DNA from: Pseudomonadota bacterium
GTDB lineage: Bacteria; Pseudomonadota; Gammaproteobacteria; Burkholderiales; JABEVD01
Length of the DNA stretch: 45,269 nucleotides
NCBI GenBank assembly: GCA_021848825.1
Contig: JAJZTQ010000022.1
Coordinates: 1 to 45,269, forward strand
Direction: 5' to 3'
Under the pieces are notes generated by a model. The model had not been told where the DNA came from and ran no database searches. It saw only the letters and a list, made by a program, of their open reading frames with translations. The translations under genes were made by a program, and so were the position numbers. This document shows, one piece after another, positions 1 through 6,596 of the stretch. Positions within the stretch are counted from its first letter, which is position 1, and each line of letters begins with the position of its first letter.

Positions 1-73
1 GCGCCCGACAGGAGTCGAACCTGTGGCCTTTGGCTTCGGAAACCAACGCTCTATCCAACTGAGCTACGGGCGC
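1..73 (-). tRNA. tRNA-Arg (anticodon CCG)
   Basis: Read on the minus strand this forms a full cloverleaf: acceptor arm GCGCCCG/CGGGCGC, D arm with AGCTCAGTTGGATAGAGC, a 5-bp anticodon stem (one T-G wobble) enclosing TTCCGAA, and a T arm with GGTTCGACTCC. The anticodon is CCG, which reads the Arg codon CGG. The discriminator base and the CCA end fall outside the window, because base 1 is acceptor position 72. A damaged partial copy lies immediately 5' of it (120..178). Confidence 0.93.
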
Positions 74-119
74 GAAAGGGAAAACTGCAAAACTGGAGCA
101 AAGGTCATTTTATCACACC

Positions 120-178
120 GCACCCGAATGACCTTAAGCTTCGGAAACCAACACTCTATCCAACTGAGCTACGGGCGC
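120..178 (-). pseudogene. Partial, decayed copy of the tRNA-Arg(CCG) gene
   Basis: Bases 138-179 repeat bases 33-74 with one mismatch, so the acceptor 5' strand, D arm and anticodon loop (still CCG) are copied. The T arm is gone: after the variable region the sequence runs directly into a 3' acceptor strand CGGGTGC, which could still pair with GCGCCCG through one G-T pair. The anticodon stem has a T-T mismatch. A TTTTATCACA stretch follows both copies (108-117 and 189-198), which points to a tandem duplication followed by deletions. A functional tRNA is unlikely. Confidence 0.75.
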
Positions 179-224
179 GTGAGACGAATTTTATCACAAA
201 CGGGTCATTACCCTAATTGTGCCT

Positions 225-253
225 TTGACCATCATGGATATCGATACTAAAAT
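225..253 (+). promoter_or_regulatory. Sigma-70 promoter of the cytochrome c gene
   Basis: TTGACC (225-230) and TAAAAT (248-253) are separated by exactly 17 bases, each one mismatch from the sigma-70 consensus. Transcription would start near 260, about 30 bases before the ATG at 291. A purine-rich AGAGGGG stretch before the ATG serves as ribosome binding site. Confidence 0.6.
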
Positions 254-290
254 AAACATTGCCTAATATACTTTTTAGAGGGGTACAAAA

Positions 291-596
291 ATGAAAGCGC
301 TCAAACTTCTTCCTGTCGCAGCATTGGCTCTTCTGCCCATGGTTTCACATGCCGAGATGACCGGCGAGCAGGTATTCAAGACCACCTGCTCGATGTGCCA
401 TGGCACGGGCATGATGGGTGCGCCGAAATTCGGCGACAAGGCGGCATGGGCCCCCAGGATCAAGCAAGGTGAGGATGTCCTTGTCCAGCACGCCCTTCAC
501 GGCATTCGCCAGATGCCTGCAAGGGGTGGAAAATCCAGCCTGACCGATGCCGAAGTGAAGGCTGCAGTCCATTACATGGTCTCGCATGCCCAGTAA
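291..596 (+). CDS. Small periplasmic cytochrome c (c5 type)
   Basis: This 101-residue protein is a single-heme, class I cytochrome c that should carry electrons in the periplasm. A signal peptide covers about residues 1-21, ending SHA. The heme-binding CSMCH is at residues 33-37 and is followed by GTGMMGAPKFGD, typical of the cytochrome c5 family. A methionine in the IRQMPARGG segment near residue 82 is the probable sixth heme ligand. The length fits the family. It has its own promoter, and apaH starts 20 bases downstream, so the two may share a transcript although their functions are unrelated. The redox partner cannot be told from the sequence. Confidence 0.88.
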   Translation: MKALKLLPVAALALLPMVSHAEMTGEQVFKTTCSMCHGTGMMGAPKFGDKAAWAPRIKQGEDVLVQHALHGIRQMPARGGKSSLTDAEVKAAVHYMVSHAQ

Positions 597-616
597 AGCG
601 GGGCGCTGAGGCGCCC

Positions 617-1444
617 ATGCCGACCTATGCGATTGGCGATGTGCAGGGCTGTAGTCACGAACTGAAGTCGCTCGTCGACAGGATCGGTTTCGATCCGGCA
701 AATGACAGGCTCTGGTTCGTCGGAGACCTCGTCAACAGGGGGCCGGATTCTGCAGGGGTGTTGCGTTTCGTGAAATCCCTGGGGGATGCGGCAGTCACCG
801 TTCTCGGCAACCACGATCTCCATCTCCTCATGGTTTCAGAGGGGATGGAGAAGCTGCACAAGAGCGATACGGTGCAGGATGTCCTCGACGCCCCCGACAG
901 GGGTGAATTGCTCGAATGGCTCCGCCATCGTCCCCTTCTTCATGTGGAGAAAGAAAAGGTTCTGGTTCACGCCGGTTTGCTGCCCAGCTGGAGCATCGAA
1001 AAGGCTGCGATTCTTGCTGCGGAAGTGGAAAAAGCGCTGACCGGAAAGGACCGCCATGACCTCATGGCCAACATGTATGGCAACAAGCCCTCATGCTGGG
1101 AGGACGGGCTCGAAGGTCATGCCAGGCTGAGGGTGGTGATCAACGCCATGACCAGAATGCGCTTTTGCAGCACTGATGGAAGGATGGAGTTTTCCCACAA
1201 GGGCGGGCTGGACAAGATTCCGGAAGGCTACATGCCCTGGTTCGAAGTGCCGCATCCTTCATGGTCGGGCGCGACTGTCGTTTTCGGCCACTGGTCTGCC
1301 CTCGGTCTTCTGGTCAGAAAGCATATCATGGCCCTCGATACGGGCTGTCTCTGGGGCGGGGCGCTCACTGCAGTGCGCCTTGAGGACAGGCAGGTGTTTC
1401 AGGTTTCATGCAGGGCCTGGGCAGATTTAATGCTTCCGCAATGA
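617..1444 (+). CDS. apaH: Symmetrical diadenosine tetraphosphatase
   Basis: ApaH hydrolyses Ap4A to two ADP and removes NpnN alarmones and RNA caps in the cytoplasm. The 275-residue product shows the metallophosphatase signature blocks: GDVQGC at residues 7-12, a GDLVNRGP block after it and GNHD near residue 62. The C-terminal FGHWSALG block and the length both match ApaH of other proteobacteria. The ATG follows the cytochrome gene by 20 bases. Its 3' end overlaps the convergent acyltransferase gene by 80 bases, a long overlap for two conserved genes, so each strand codes there. Confidence 0.95.
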   Translation: MPTYAIGDVQGCSHELKSLVDRIGFDPANDRLWFVGDLVNRGPDSAGVLRFVKSLGDAAVTVLGNHDLHLLMVSEGMEKLHKSDTVQDVLDAPDRGELLEWLRHRPLLHVEKEKVLVHAGLLPSWSIEKAAILAAEVEKALTGKDRHDLMANMYGNKPSCWEDGLEGHARLRVVINAMTRMRFCSTDGRMEFSHKGGLDKIPEGYMPWFEVPHPSWSGATVVFGHWSALGLLVRKHIMALDTGCLWGGALTAVRLEDRQVFQVSCRAWADLMLPQ

Positions 1445-2162
1445 CCCCTTCCGCATGTTTCGCGAGTTCTTTCCTGTTTCTTCCCGAAGCTTCTATCGCT
1501 TCCCTGAAGATGACTTCTGCCCTCACGGCATCCTGTCCGAGTATCGCCCAGAGCGACTGGCCAAAGGATATGTCGCCTGCATAGGCGACATTCCTGTCTA
1601 TTTCGCCGCTCCCCGTGACATAGCGGATGGCGGCAGGATGAAGGTTCGCATTCGATTTGAGGGCGGGCTCCAGAAGCGGCGCCCTGAAGCTCAGGATCCT
1701 GCTCCCGTCGCTTGTCGTTCCTTCCGGAAAGATCGCGACCAGGTCGCCGGAAGCGATGGCGTCCGAAATCGCCTCGTTGACCCTGCCCGCATCTGAACGT
1801 TTCTCGCGCTCGACGAAAAGCACGCCGGTCTTTTCGCTCAGCCATCCGACCACCGGCCATTTCCGGATCTCGGATTTCGCGACGAACCTCGGGGGGCACA
1901 CTGCATTCAGAAGATAGATGTCCAGCCAGGAGATGTGGTTTGCGACGAGAATCGACTCCCCTTCCGGCGGTTTGCCGGAAACGGAAAGGGATACGTTCAG
2001 GATCCTGAGCAGTTTCCCCGACCAGCGGCTGATCATCTTCCTGCGCCTTGCCTTGCCGCTGTAAGGGAAAACAGTGCTGACCGTAAGAACGCCCTGAGCG
2101 AGATGAATCCCCAGCCGGGCCAGCCTGAAGACCCTGACTGCATGCTGCTTTCCAGAAATCAT
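1365..2162 (-). CDS. olsA: PlsC-family acyltransferase, probable lyso-ornithine lipid O-acyltransferase
   Basis: The 265-residue protein is a PlsC-family (PF01553) membrane-associated acyltransferase. It has the catalytic NHxxxxD motif (NHISWLD, His76 and Asp81) and the acceptor-binding FPEGTT at 145-150. On sequence alone it could be a 1-acylglycerol-3-phosphate acyltransferase. It begins 20 bases after an OlsB-like N-acyltransferase gene, and in known ornithine lipid pathways OlsB makes lyso-ornithine lipid and the PlsC-like OlsA adds the second acyl chain. The assignment to OlsA rests on this neighbourhood. The last roughly 26 codons lie inside the 3' end of apaH on the opposite strand. 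Confidence 0.75.
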   Translation of the reverse strand: MISGKQHAVRVFRLARLGIHLAQGVLTVSTVFPYSGKARRRKMISRWSGKLLRILNVSLSVSGKPPEGESILVANHISWLDIYLLNAVCPPRFVAKSEIRKWPVVGWLSEKTGVLFVEREKRSDAGRVNEAISDAIASGDLVAIFPEGTTSDGSRILSFRAPLLEPALKSNANLHPAAIRYVTGSGEIDRNVAYAGDISFGQSLWAILGQDAVRAEVIFREAIEASGRNRKELAKHAEGVIAEALNLPRPCMKPETPACPQGALQ

Positions 2163-2182
2163 GCCAAATTCTAGAAGCTATT

Positions 2183-2980
2183 TCAGCTCAAGTCCAGATT
2201 CGCCCTGTCTGCGAGAATCGGACTGGAAGATTTCCTCATGAAATGCTTCTGATAGCGGGAAGACATTCTGGAGAGCGGGAGCATCATCAGCACGTCAGCC
2301 GTGTTGAAATCGGGGTCCCATGCAGGGTCGCCGCAGACATAGGCGCCAAGGCGGAGATAACCCTTGAGAAGGGGGGGGAGATGGGGCTCGAGGTTGCAGT
2401 TGAGCGCATCGAGAGGAAGCGCGCAGCGGGGAAAGACGCGATATTCGGAGGGGCTGAGGCTCTTGTTCTTGATCCTGTTGTAGATGCTGGCCGCAGAATG
2501 CCCTCCGTCGTTCATGCTGATGCTCGCGCAGCCAATCAGGTACTGGTAATGGTGGGCGAGCATGTACTGCGCGAGTCCTGACCAGAGCAGAGAGATCGTT
2601 GCCCCGTTCCTGTAGTCGGGATGCACGCATGAGCGCCCCACCTCGACCATGTTGTCCCTGAGGTGATTGAGCCTCGTCAGATCGAACTCGTCGTCGGAAT
2701 AGAAGCCCCCGATTTTTTTCGCCTGCATGCTGTCGAGGATGCGGTAGGTGCCGACCACTTCGTTGCTGATTTCGTCACGCACCAGAAGATGCTGGCAGAA
2801 CGGATCGAAAATGTCGCTGTCGATGCCAGTTTCGGCGACATTGAGTCGCGCGCCCATTTCCTCGACGAAAACCCTGTATCTCAGCCTTTGCGCTTCCAGA
2901 ACTTCCGACATGGATCTGGCGAAGTGCAGCGATAGTTTCTTGCCGGCACCATCCTTGTCCTGCAACTGCTGAAGAAGCAT
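2183..2980 (-). CDS. olsB: OlsB-like ornithine N-acyltransferase (GNAT fold)
   Basis: This 265-residue protein belongs to the acyl-ACP-dependent GNAT group (PF13444) that includes OlsB, which transfers a 3-hydroxyacyl chain from ACP to the alpha-amino group of ornithine. Recognisable blocks are LRYRVFVEEMGA (residues about 33-44), the VGTYRIL strand, and VEVGRSCVHPDYRNG with the acyl-donor-binding loop. The C-terminal half is longer than in simple GNAT enzymes, as is usual for this family. The start is fixed by a GGAGG seven bases before the ATG. It heads a two-gene unit with the PlsC-like gene downstream. Some relatives of PF13444 are annotated as hemolysin-like, so the substrate is inferred from family and context. 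Confidence 0.8.
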   Translation of the reverse strand: MLLQQLQDKDGAGKKLSLHFARSMSEVLEAQRLRYRVFVEEMGARLNVAETGIDSDIFDPFCQHLLVRDEISNEVVGTYRILDSMQAKKIGGFYSDDEFDLTRLNHLRDNMVEVGRSCVHPDYRNGATISLLWSGLAQYMLAHHYQYLIGCASISMNDGGHSAASIYNRIKNKSLSPSEYRVFPRCALPLDALNCNLEPHLPPLLKGYLRLGAYVCGDPAWDPDFNTADVLMMLPLSRMSSRYQKHFMRKSSSPILADRANLDLS

Positions 2981-3066
2981 GTTTTACCTCCATATACGAT
3001 TGGATAAAACATTAAGCCTTTCAGGTGACAGGCAGGTTACGGATCGGTGACACTTTGATTACATCG

Positions 3067-4002
3067 TCACTCCAGATCTTCCCCGAATGCTTCGCGGTAT
3101 CGGGAGCTGATCTCGCCATTTTCAAGCACATGATTCTGTCCGCCCTTTTTCGCGATCTTGATCGATCCGAGCAGAGACGCCAGCCTGCCTGAATGATGCC
3201 AATCCATGCCGTTCGCAATGCCGTAGAGCAGGCCGGCGCGATAAGCATCCCCGCAGCCGGTCGGATCCACTACCGCCTCCGGTTTGACGGAAGGGATTTG
3301 AATCACCTGTCCTCCAGCATAGATCATCGATCCCTCACCGCCAAGTGTGACGACAAGCGCCTTGGTGAGCTTCGCAATCTCCTCTATTTTCCTGCCGGTT
3401 TTTTCCTGAAGCATCTTCGCTTCGTAATCGTTTACCGTCACATAGTCGGCCATGTCGACGAAGCGCATCAATTCTTCACCGTTGAACATGGGCATTCCCT
3501 GGCCGGGATCGAAAACGAATGGAATGCCGGCTTCATGGAATTCCCTTGCATGCTGGAGCATGCCCGCCCTGCCATCGGGGGAGATGATGCCGAGCCCGAC
3601 ATCCTTTGCATCGTTTACGCTGTTCAGATGGGCATGGTTCATCGCGCCCGGATGGAAGGCGGTGATCTGGTTGTCCTTGATGTCGGTGGTGATGAAAGCC
3701 TGCGCGCAGAAGGTGCCTTCTACCTGACGCACATGGGTGGCATCGAGCCCGAGTTTTTCCATCCTGTAGGAGTAGGGCGCGTGATCGTCTCCGACCGTCG
3801 CCATGACGAGCGGCTTCCCGCCGAGCATGTTGAGGTTGTAGGCGATGTTCCCGGCGCAGCCGCCGAATTCCCGCCTCATTTCAGGCACAAGGAACGCGAC
3901 ATTCAGGATGTGGATTTGTTCCGGAAGAATGTGTTTCCTGAATTCGTCATGGAACACCATGATGGTGTCGTAAGCGATCGATCCGCAAATCAGTGTGTTC
4001 AT
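3067..4002 (-). CDS. PfkB-family sugar/nucleoside kinase (adenosine kinase-like)
   Basis: A 311-residue cytoplasmic kinase of the ribokinase/PfkB family. The N-terminal GSIAYDTI strand, the FGGCAGNIAYNL substrate-binding glycine pair (residues 47-48) and the C-terminal DPTGCGDAYRAG anion-hole motif (246-255) with catalytic Asp252 are all present. Proteins with this pattern in betaproteobacteria are usually annotated as carbohydrate or adenosine kinases; the substrate cannot be read from sequence. The start lies 9 bases after the stop of the 2Fe-2S reductase gene on the same strand, so the two are probably co-transcribed from a promoter in the 50-base divergent gap at 5029-5078. Confidence 0.85.
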   Translation of the reverse strand: MNTLICGSIAYDTIMVFHDEFRKHILPEQIHILNVAFLVPEMRREFGGCAGNIAYNLNMLGGKPLVMATVGDDHAPYSYRMEKLGLDATHVRQVEGTFCAQAFITTDIKDNQITAFHPGAMNHAHLNSVNDAKDVGLGIISPDGRAGMLQHAREFHEAGIPFVFDPGQGMPMFNGEELMRFVDMADYVTVNDYEAKMLQEKTGRKIEEIAKLTKALVVTLGGEGSMIYAGGQVIQIPSVKPEAVVDPTGCGDAYRAGLLYGIANGMDWHHSGRLASLLGSIKIAKKGGQNHVLENGEISSRYREAFGEDLE

Positions 4003-4011
4003 TGGTCTGGC

Positions 4012-5028
4012 CTATTTCGGTGAAAAAGTGAATGCGTCCGAGAAGAACTCTTCCTGGGGCAGATTCCTGAGCGAGGTGAAATCCTTGTGGGCTGCCTGAA
4101 CCATGACCGGCGAGCCGCATGCATAGACCTGATAATCAGAAAGATCCGCATAATCCGCCATCACGGCCTCGTGCACGAAACCTGTCCTGCCCGTCCATCG
4201 ATCTTCGGGAAGAGGCGCAGAAAGAACAGGGATGAATCTGAAAATTTCATGGGCATCGGCCCATTTTTCAGCCAGGTCCATCATGTAGAGATCGGAAAGG
4301 GTATTTGCGCCCCAATAGAGCACCATTTTCCGATTGATGCCGACATGGAAGGCATGTTCCAGGATACCCTTGATCGGTGCAAATCCGGTTCCGCTTGCCA
4401 GGAATATGATCGGCTTTTCAGAGTCTTCCCTCAGATGGAAGGTGCCAAGCGGCCCTTCGAAGCGGAGTATTTCCTTTTCCTTCATTTCAGTGAAGACGTG
4501 GTGGCTGAAGTTGCCTCCGGGAACGTTCCTGATGTGGAGTTCGAGATATTCGTCGTCGTGCGGCGCATTGGCCAGTGAAAAGCTGCGGCGCTTGCCCTCC
4601 TTCATCAGGATGTCTATGTATTGCCCCGCCAGGAACTGGAGCCGCTCGCTCGCCGGGAGCTTGAGGTACAGTACCATCGTGTCCTTGCCAAAAAGCATCA
4701 TTTTCTGAACCCGGCATGGCAGGTTTTTGACCTGGATGTCTTTCGCGGCCCTGACTTCCCTGCATTCCACGACGAGATCGGTGAGGGGTCTCGCGCAGCA
4801 GAAGAGCGTCATGCCGGAAGCGATTTCATCCTGGCTGATTGCGCTCCTGTCGTATTTTCCGGGATCGATCTCTCCCTCCACGATTTTTCCCTTGCAGGAT
4901 CCGCATGCGCCGTTTCGGCAGCCGTATGGAAGATCGAAACCCTCGCGGAGCGCCGCCTCGAGTATGGTCTCGTCTTTTTCCGCGCTGAACGTATGCTGGC
5001 TGGATTTTATGGTGATTCTGAAAGACAT
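4012..5028 (-). CDS. 2Fe-2S ferredoxin/FAD-NAD(P)H reductase (CDP-glucoseen reductase-like)
   Basis: The 338-residue protein is an electron-transfer flavoprotein with an N-terminal plant-type ferredoxin domain (Cys37, Cys42, Cys45 in YGCRNGACGSCKG, fourth ligand Cys77 or 78) followed by a ferredoxin-NADP reductase module. RRSFSLANAP binds FAD and FLASGTGFAPIKG binds the nicotinamide cofactor. This domain order is shared with AscD-type CDP-6-deoxy-glucoseen reductases and with oxygenase reductase subunits such as those for phenol or benzoate. No oxygenase component or dideoxysugar gene is nearby, so the partner is unknown. It is the first gene of a leftward pair with the PfkB kinase. Confidence 0.85.
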   Translation of the reverse strand: MSFRITIKSSQHTFSAEKDETILEAALREGFDLPYGCRNGACGSCKGKIVEGEIDPGKYDRSAISQDEIASGMTLFCCARPLTDLVVECREVRAAKDIQVKNLPCRVQKMMLFGKDTMVLYLKLPASERLQFLAGQYIDILMKEGKRRSFSLANAPHDDEYLELHIRNVPGGNFSHHVFTEMKEKEILRFEGPLGTFHLREDSEKPIIFLASGTGFAPIKGILEHAFHVGINRKMVLYWGANTLSDLYMMDLAEKWADAHEIFRFIPVLSAPLPEDRWTGRTGFVHEAVMADYADLSDYQVYACGSPVMVQAAHKDFTSLRNLPQEEFFSDAFTFSPK

Positions 5029-5078
5029 GGGTCTCCCTCAAAGTCGGATTTGCTCAATTGATGTAGAATCTTTCGGAT

Positions 5079-5921
5079 ATGAGAAACCTGCTAATTGTCG
5101 GCTGCGGCGACATCGGCCTGCGCGCGGCCACCGCGCTGCGCAGCCGCTACCGCCTTTTCGCCCTTTCACATTCCCCTGAACGATTCGACCTGCTGAGGAA
5201 ACAGGGTATCATACCGCTGTACGGCGATCTCGACAGGGCGGAAAGCCTTTCCAGAATTTCCGGCATCGCCCATACCGTGCTTCATCTCGCGCCCCCGCAG
5301 AACCAGGGCAAACTGGACGTCAGGACGAGGAACTTGCTCGCCGCGCTATTAAAATGCGCTATCGTACCACATCGCATGGTCTATATCAGTACCAGCGGCG
5401 TCTACGGCGATTGCGGCGGGGAGTATGCTCCCGAGACGAGGCCTGTCATGCCCGAGACTGCCAGGGCAATGAGGCGGCTCGACGCCGAAAGAAGAATCAG
5501 GCGCTGGGGGAGGGAATGCGGGGTCTCCGTGAGCATACTCAGGGTTCCGGGAATCTATTCGAGGGAAAGGATCTCCCCGTCGAGGCTGATGATGCCGGTA
5601 CTGCAGCAATCCGATGATGTCTATACAAATCATATCCATGCCGAAGACCTCGCGCGCATTGTCGCAAGTGCAATAGCAAGGGGGCTATCCGGCCGGATCT
5701 ACAATGTCTGCGACGATTCAGCCATGAAGATGGGGGATTATTTCGATCTCGTCGCCGACGGACTCGGGCTTCCCCGGCCTCAGCGCATGCCCAGGATGGC
5801 ACTCAAGGACAAGCTGTCGGAGACGATGTATTCCTTCATGTCGGAATCGAGAAGGCTCTGCAATCGCAGGATGAAGGAAGAGCTCCGCATTTCCCTGAAA
5901 TACCCGAATGTTTCCGTCTAA
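5079..5921 (+). CDS. NAD(P)-binding SDR/epimerase-like protein (YeeZ type)
   Basis: A 280-residue extended SDR-like protein. The N-terminal LLIVGCGDIGLRAA is a Rossmann nucleotide-binding loop. STSGVYGDCGG (around residues 104-114) holds the usual Ser and Tyr, but the canonical Tyr-x-x-x-Lys pair is not clear, as in the atypical YeeZ-like group whose reaction is unknown. The C-terminal half resembles epimerase substrate-binding segments (NHIHAEDLARI, YNVCDD). A TAGAAT hexamer lies at 5066-5071 in the short gap from the divergent reductase gene and may be a -10 element. The stop overlaps the end of the convergent fxsA gene by four bases. Confidence 0.8.
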   Translation: MRNLLIVGCGDIGLRAATALRSRYRLFALSHSPERFDLLRKQGIIPLYGDLDRAESLSRISGIAHTVLHLAPPQNQGKLDVRTRNLLAALLKCAIVPHRMVYISTSGVYGDCGGEYAPETRPVMPETARAMRRLDAERRIRRWGRECGVSVSILRVPGIYSRERISPSRLMMPVLQQSDDVYTNHIHAEDLARIVASAIARGLSGRIYNVCDDSAMKMGDYFDLVADGLGLPRPQRMPRMALKDKLSETMYSFMSESRRLCNRRMKEELRISLKYPNVSV

Positions 5922-6262
5922 TCCATCCTGTGGAACTTGCCTTCTATGATGCCCTGTTCGATGTCTTCATGCTTTTTCGGCCAAAGCAGCAGGATGATGG
6001 CGATGATGTCGCTCATTATCCCGGGCATGATCAGGAGAATCCCGGCAATGAGTTTTCTTGCGGGAAATTCGCTGAAAAGAGAAGGGCTGAATGCCTGCTT
6101 CAGGAGCGAATGCAATTCGCTCTTCGTCAGCTGCCAGCCGGCGAAGGAACCGGCGAGGAGCAATGCGATGACGGGCAGGCTGCCGATATGATTTGCGAGC
6201 TTGATCAGAAAATAAATTTCGAGAAAAGAAAAACCGAGTAAAATGAGAAGCAGATTTTTCAC
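5918..6262 (-). CDS. fxsA: FxsA-family inner membrane protein
   Basis: A short, hydrophobic protein of about 114 residues. The N-terminal segment LLLILLGFSFLEIYFLIKLANHIG is the FxsA (PF04186) signature, followed by another membrane segment (VIALLLAGSFAGWQL) and a third (LIAGILLIMPGIMSDIIAIILLL). FxsA in E. coli lessens F-plasmid exclusion of phage T7, but the native role is unknown. I chose the GTG at 6262, which gives the usual N-terminus; a TTG at 6274 would add four residues and sits against the cutA ATG. The gene is divergent from cutA with essentially no gap. Confidence 0.82.
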   Translation of the reverse strand: MKNLLLILLGFSFLEIYFLIKLANHIGSLPVIALLLAGSFAGWQLTKSELHSLLKQAFSPSLFSEFPARKLIAGILLIMPGIMSDIIAIILLLWPKKHEDIEQGIIEGKFHRMD

Positions 6263-6273
6263 GATGATTTCCA

Positions 6274-6588
6274 ATGGAAGAGACGCTCGTCATCACGAAT
6301 TTGCCTGACAGGGAGCAGGCCGTTGCGCTTGCGAAGAAGCTTGTCGATGCCCGCCTTGCCGCCTGCGTCAATGTTCTGGCAGGATGCGAATCGGTTTATT
6401 TCTGGGAAGGCAGGACCGAAACGGCGAACGAAATTCCCCTCCTGATCAAAACGCTTGATCGGCATTACGGCAAGATCGAGACCATGATCCGGGAGAATCA
6501 TCCTTATGAACTTCCTGAAATCATTGCGGTCTCCTTGAGCAAAGGTTTGCCGGAATACCTCAAATGGATCGAATCGGCCACAGTCTGA
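6274..6588 (+). CDS. cutA: Divalent cation tolerance protein
   Basis: The 104-residue product has the full CutA1 pattern: VITNLPDREQAVALAKKLVDARLAACVNV at the start, the central SVYFWEG strand, and the C-terminal HPYELPEIIAV block. CutA forms stable trimers with a ferredoxin-like fold and has been linked to copper tolerance; its molecular role is still debated. It lies just before dsbD, an order found in many proteobacteria, and dsbD begins 8 bases after the cutA stop when its signal-peptide methionine is used. Confidence 0.93.
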   Translation: MEETLVITNLPDREQAVALAKKLVDARLAACVNVLAGCESVYFWEGRTETANEIPLLIKTLDRHYGKIETMIRENHPYELPEIIAVSLSKGLPEYLKWIESATV

Positions 6589-6596
6589 CAGAAAAT

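Noticed and set aside
1-179. Integrase attachment site at the tRNA repeat
   Set aside because: The repeat copies the tRNA 5' half, and there is no integrase gene or mobile element nearby.
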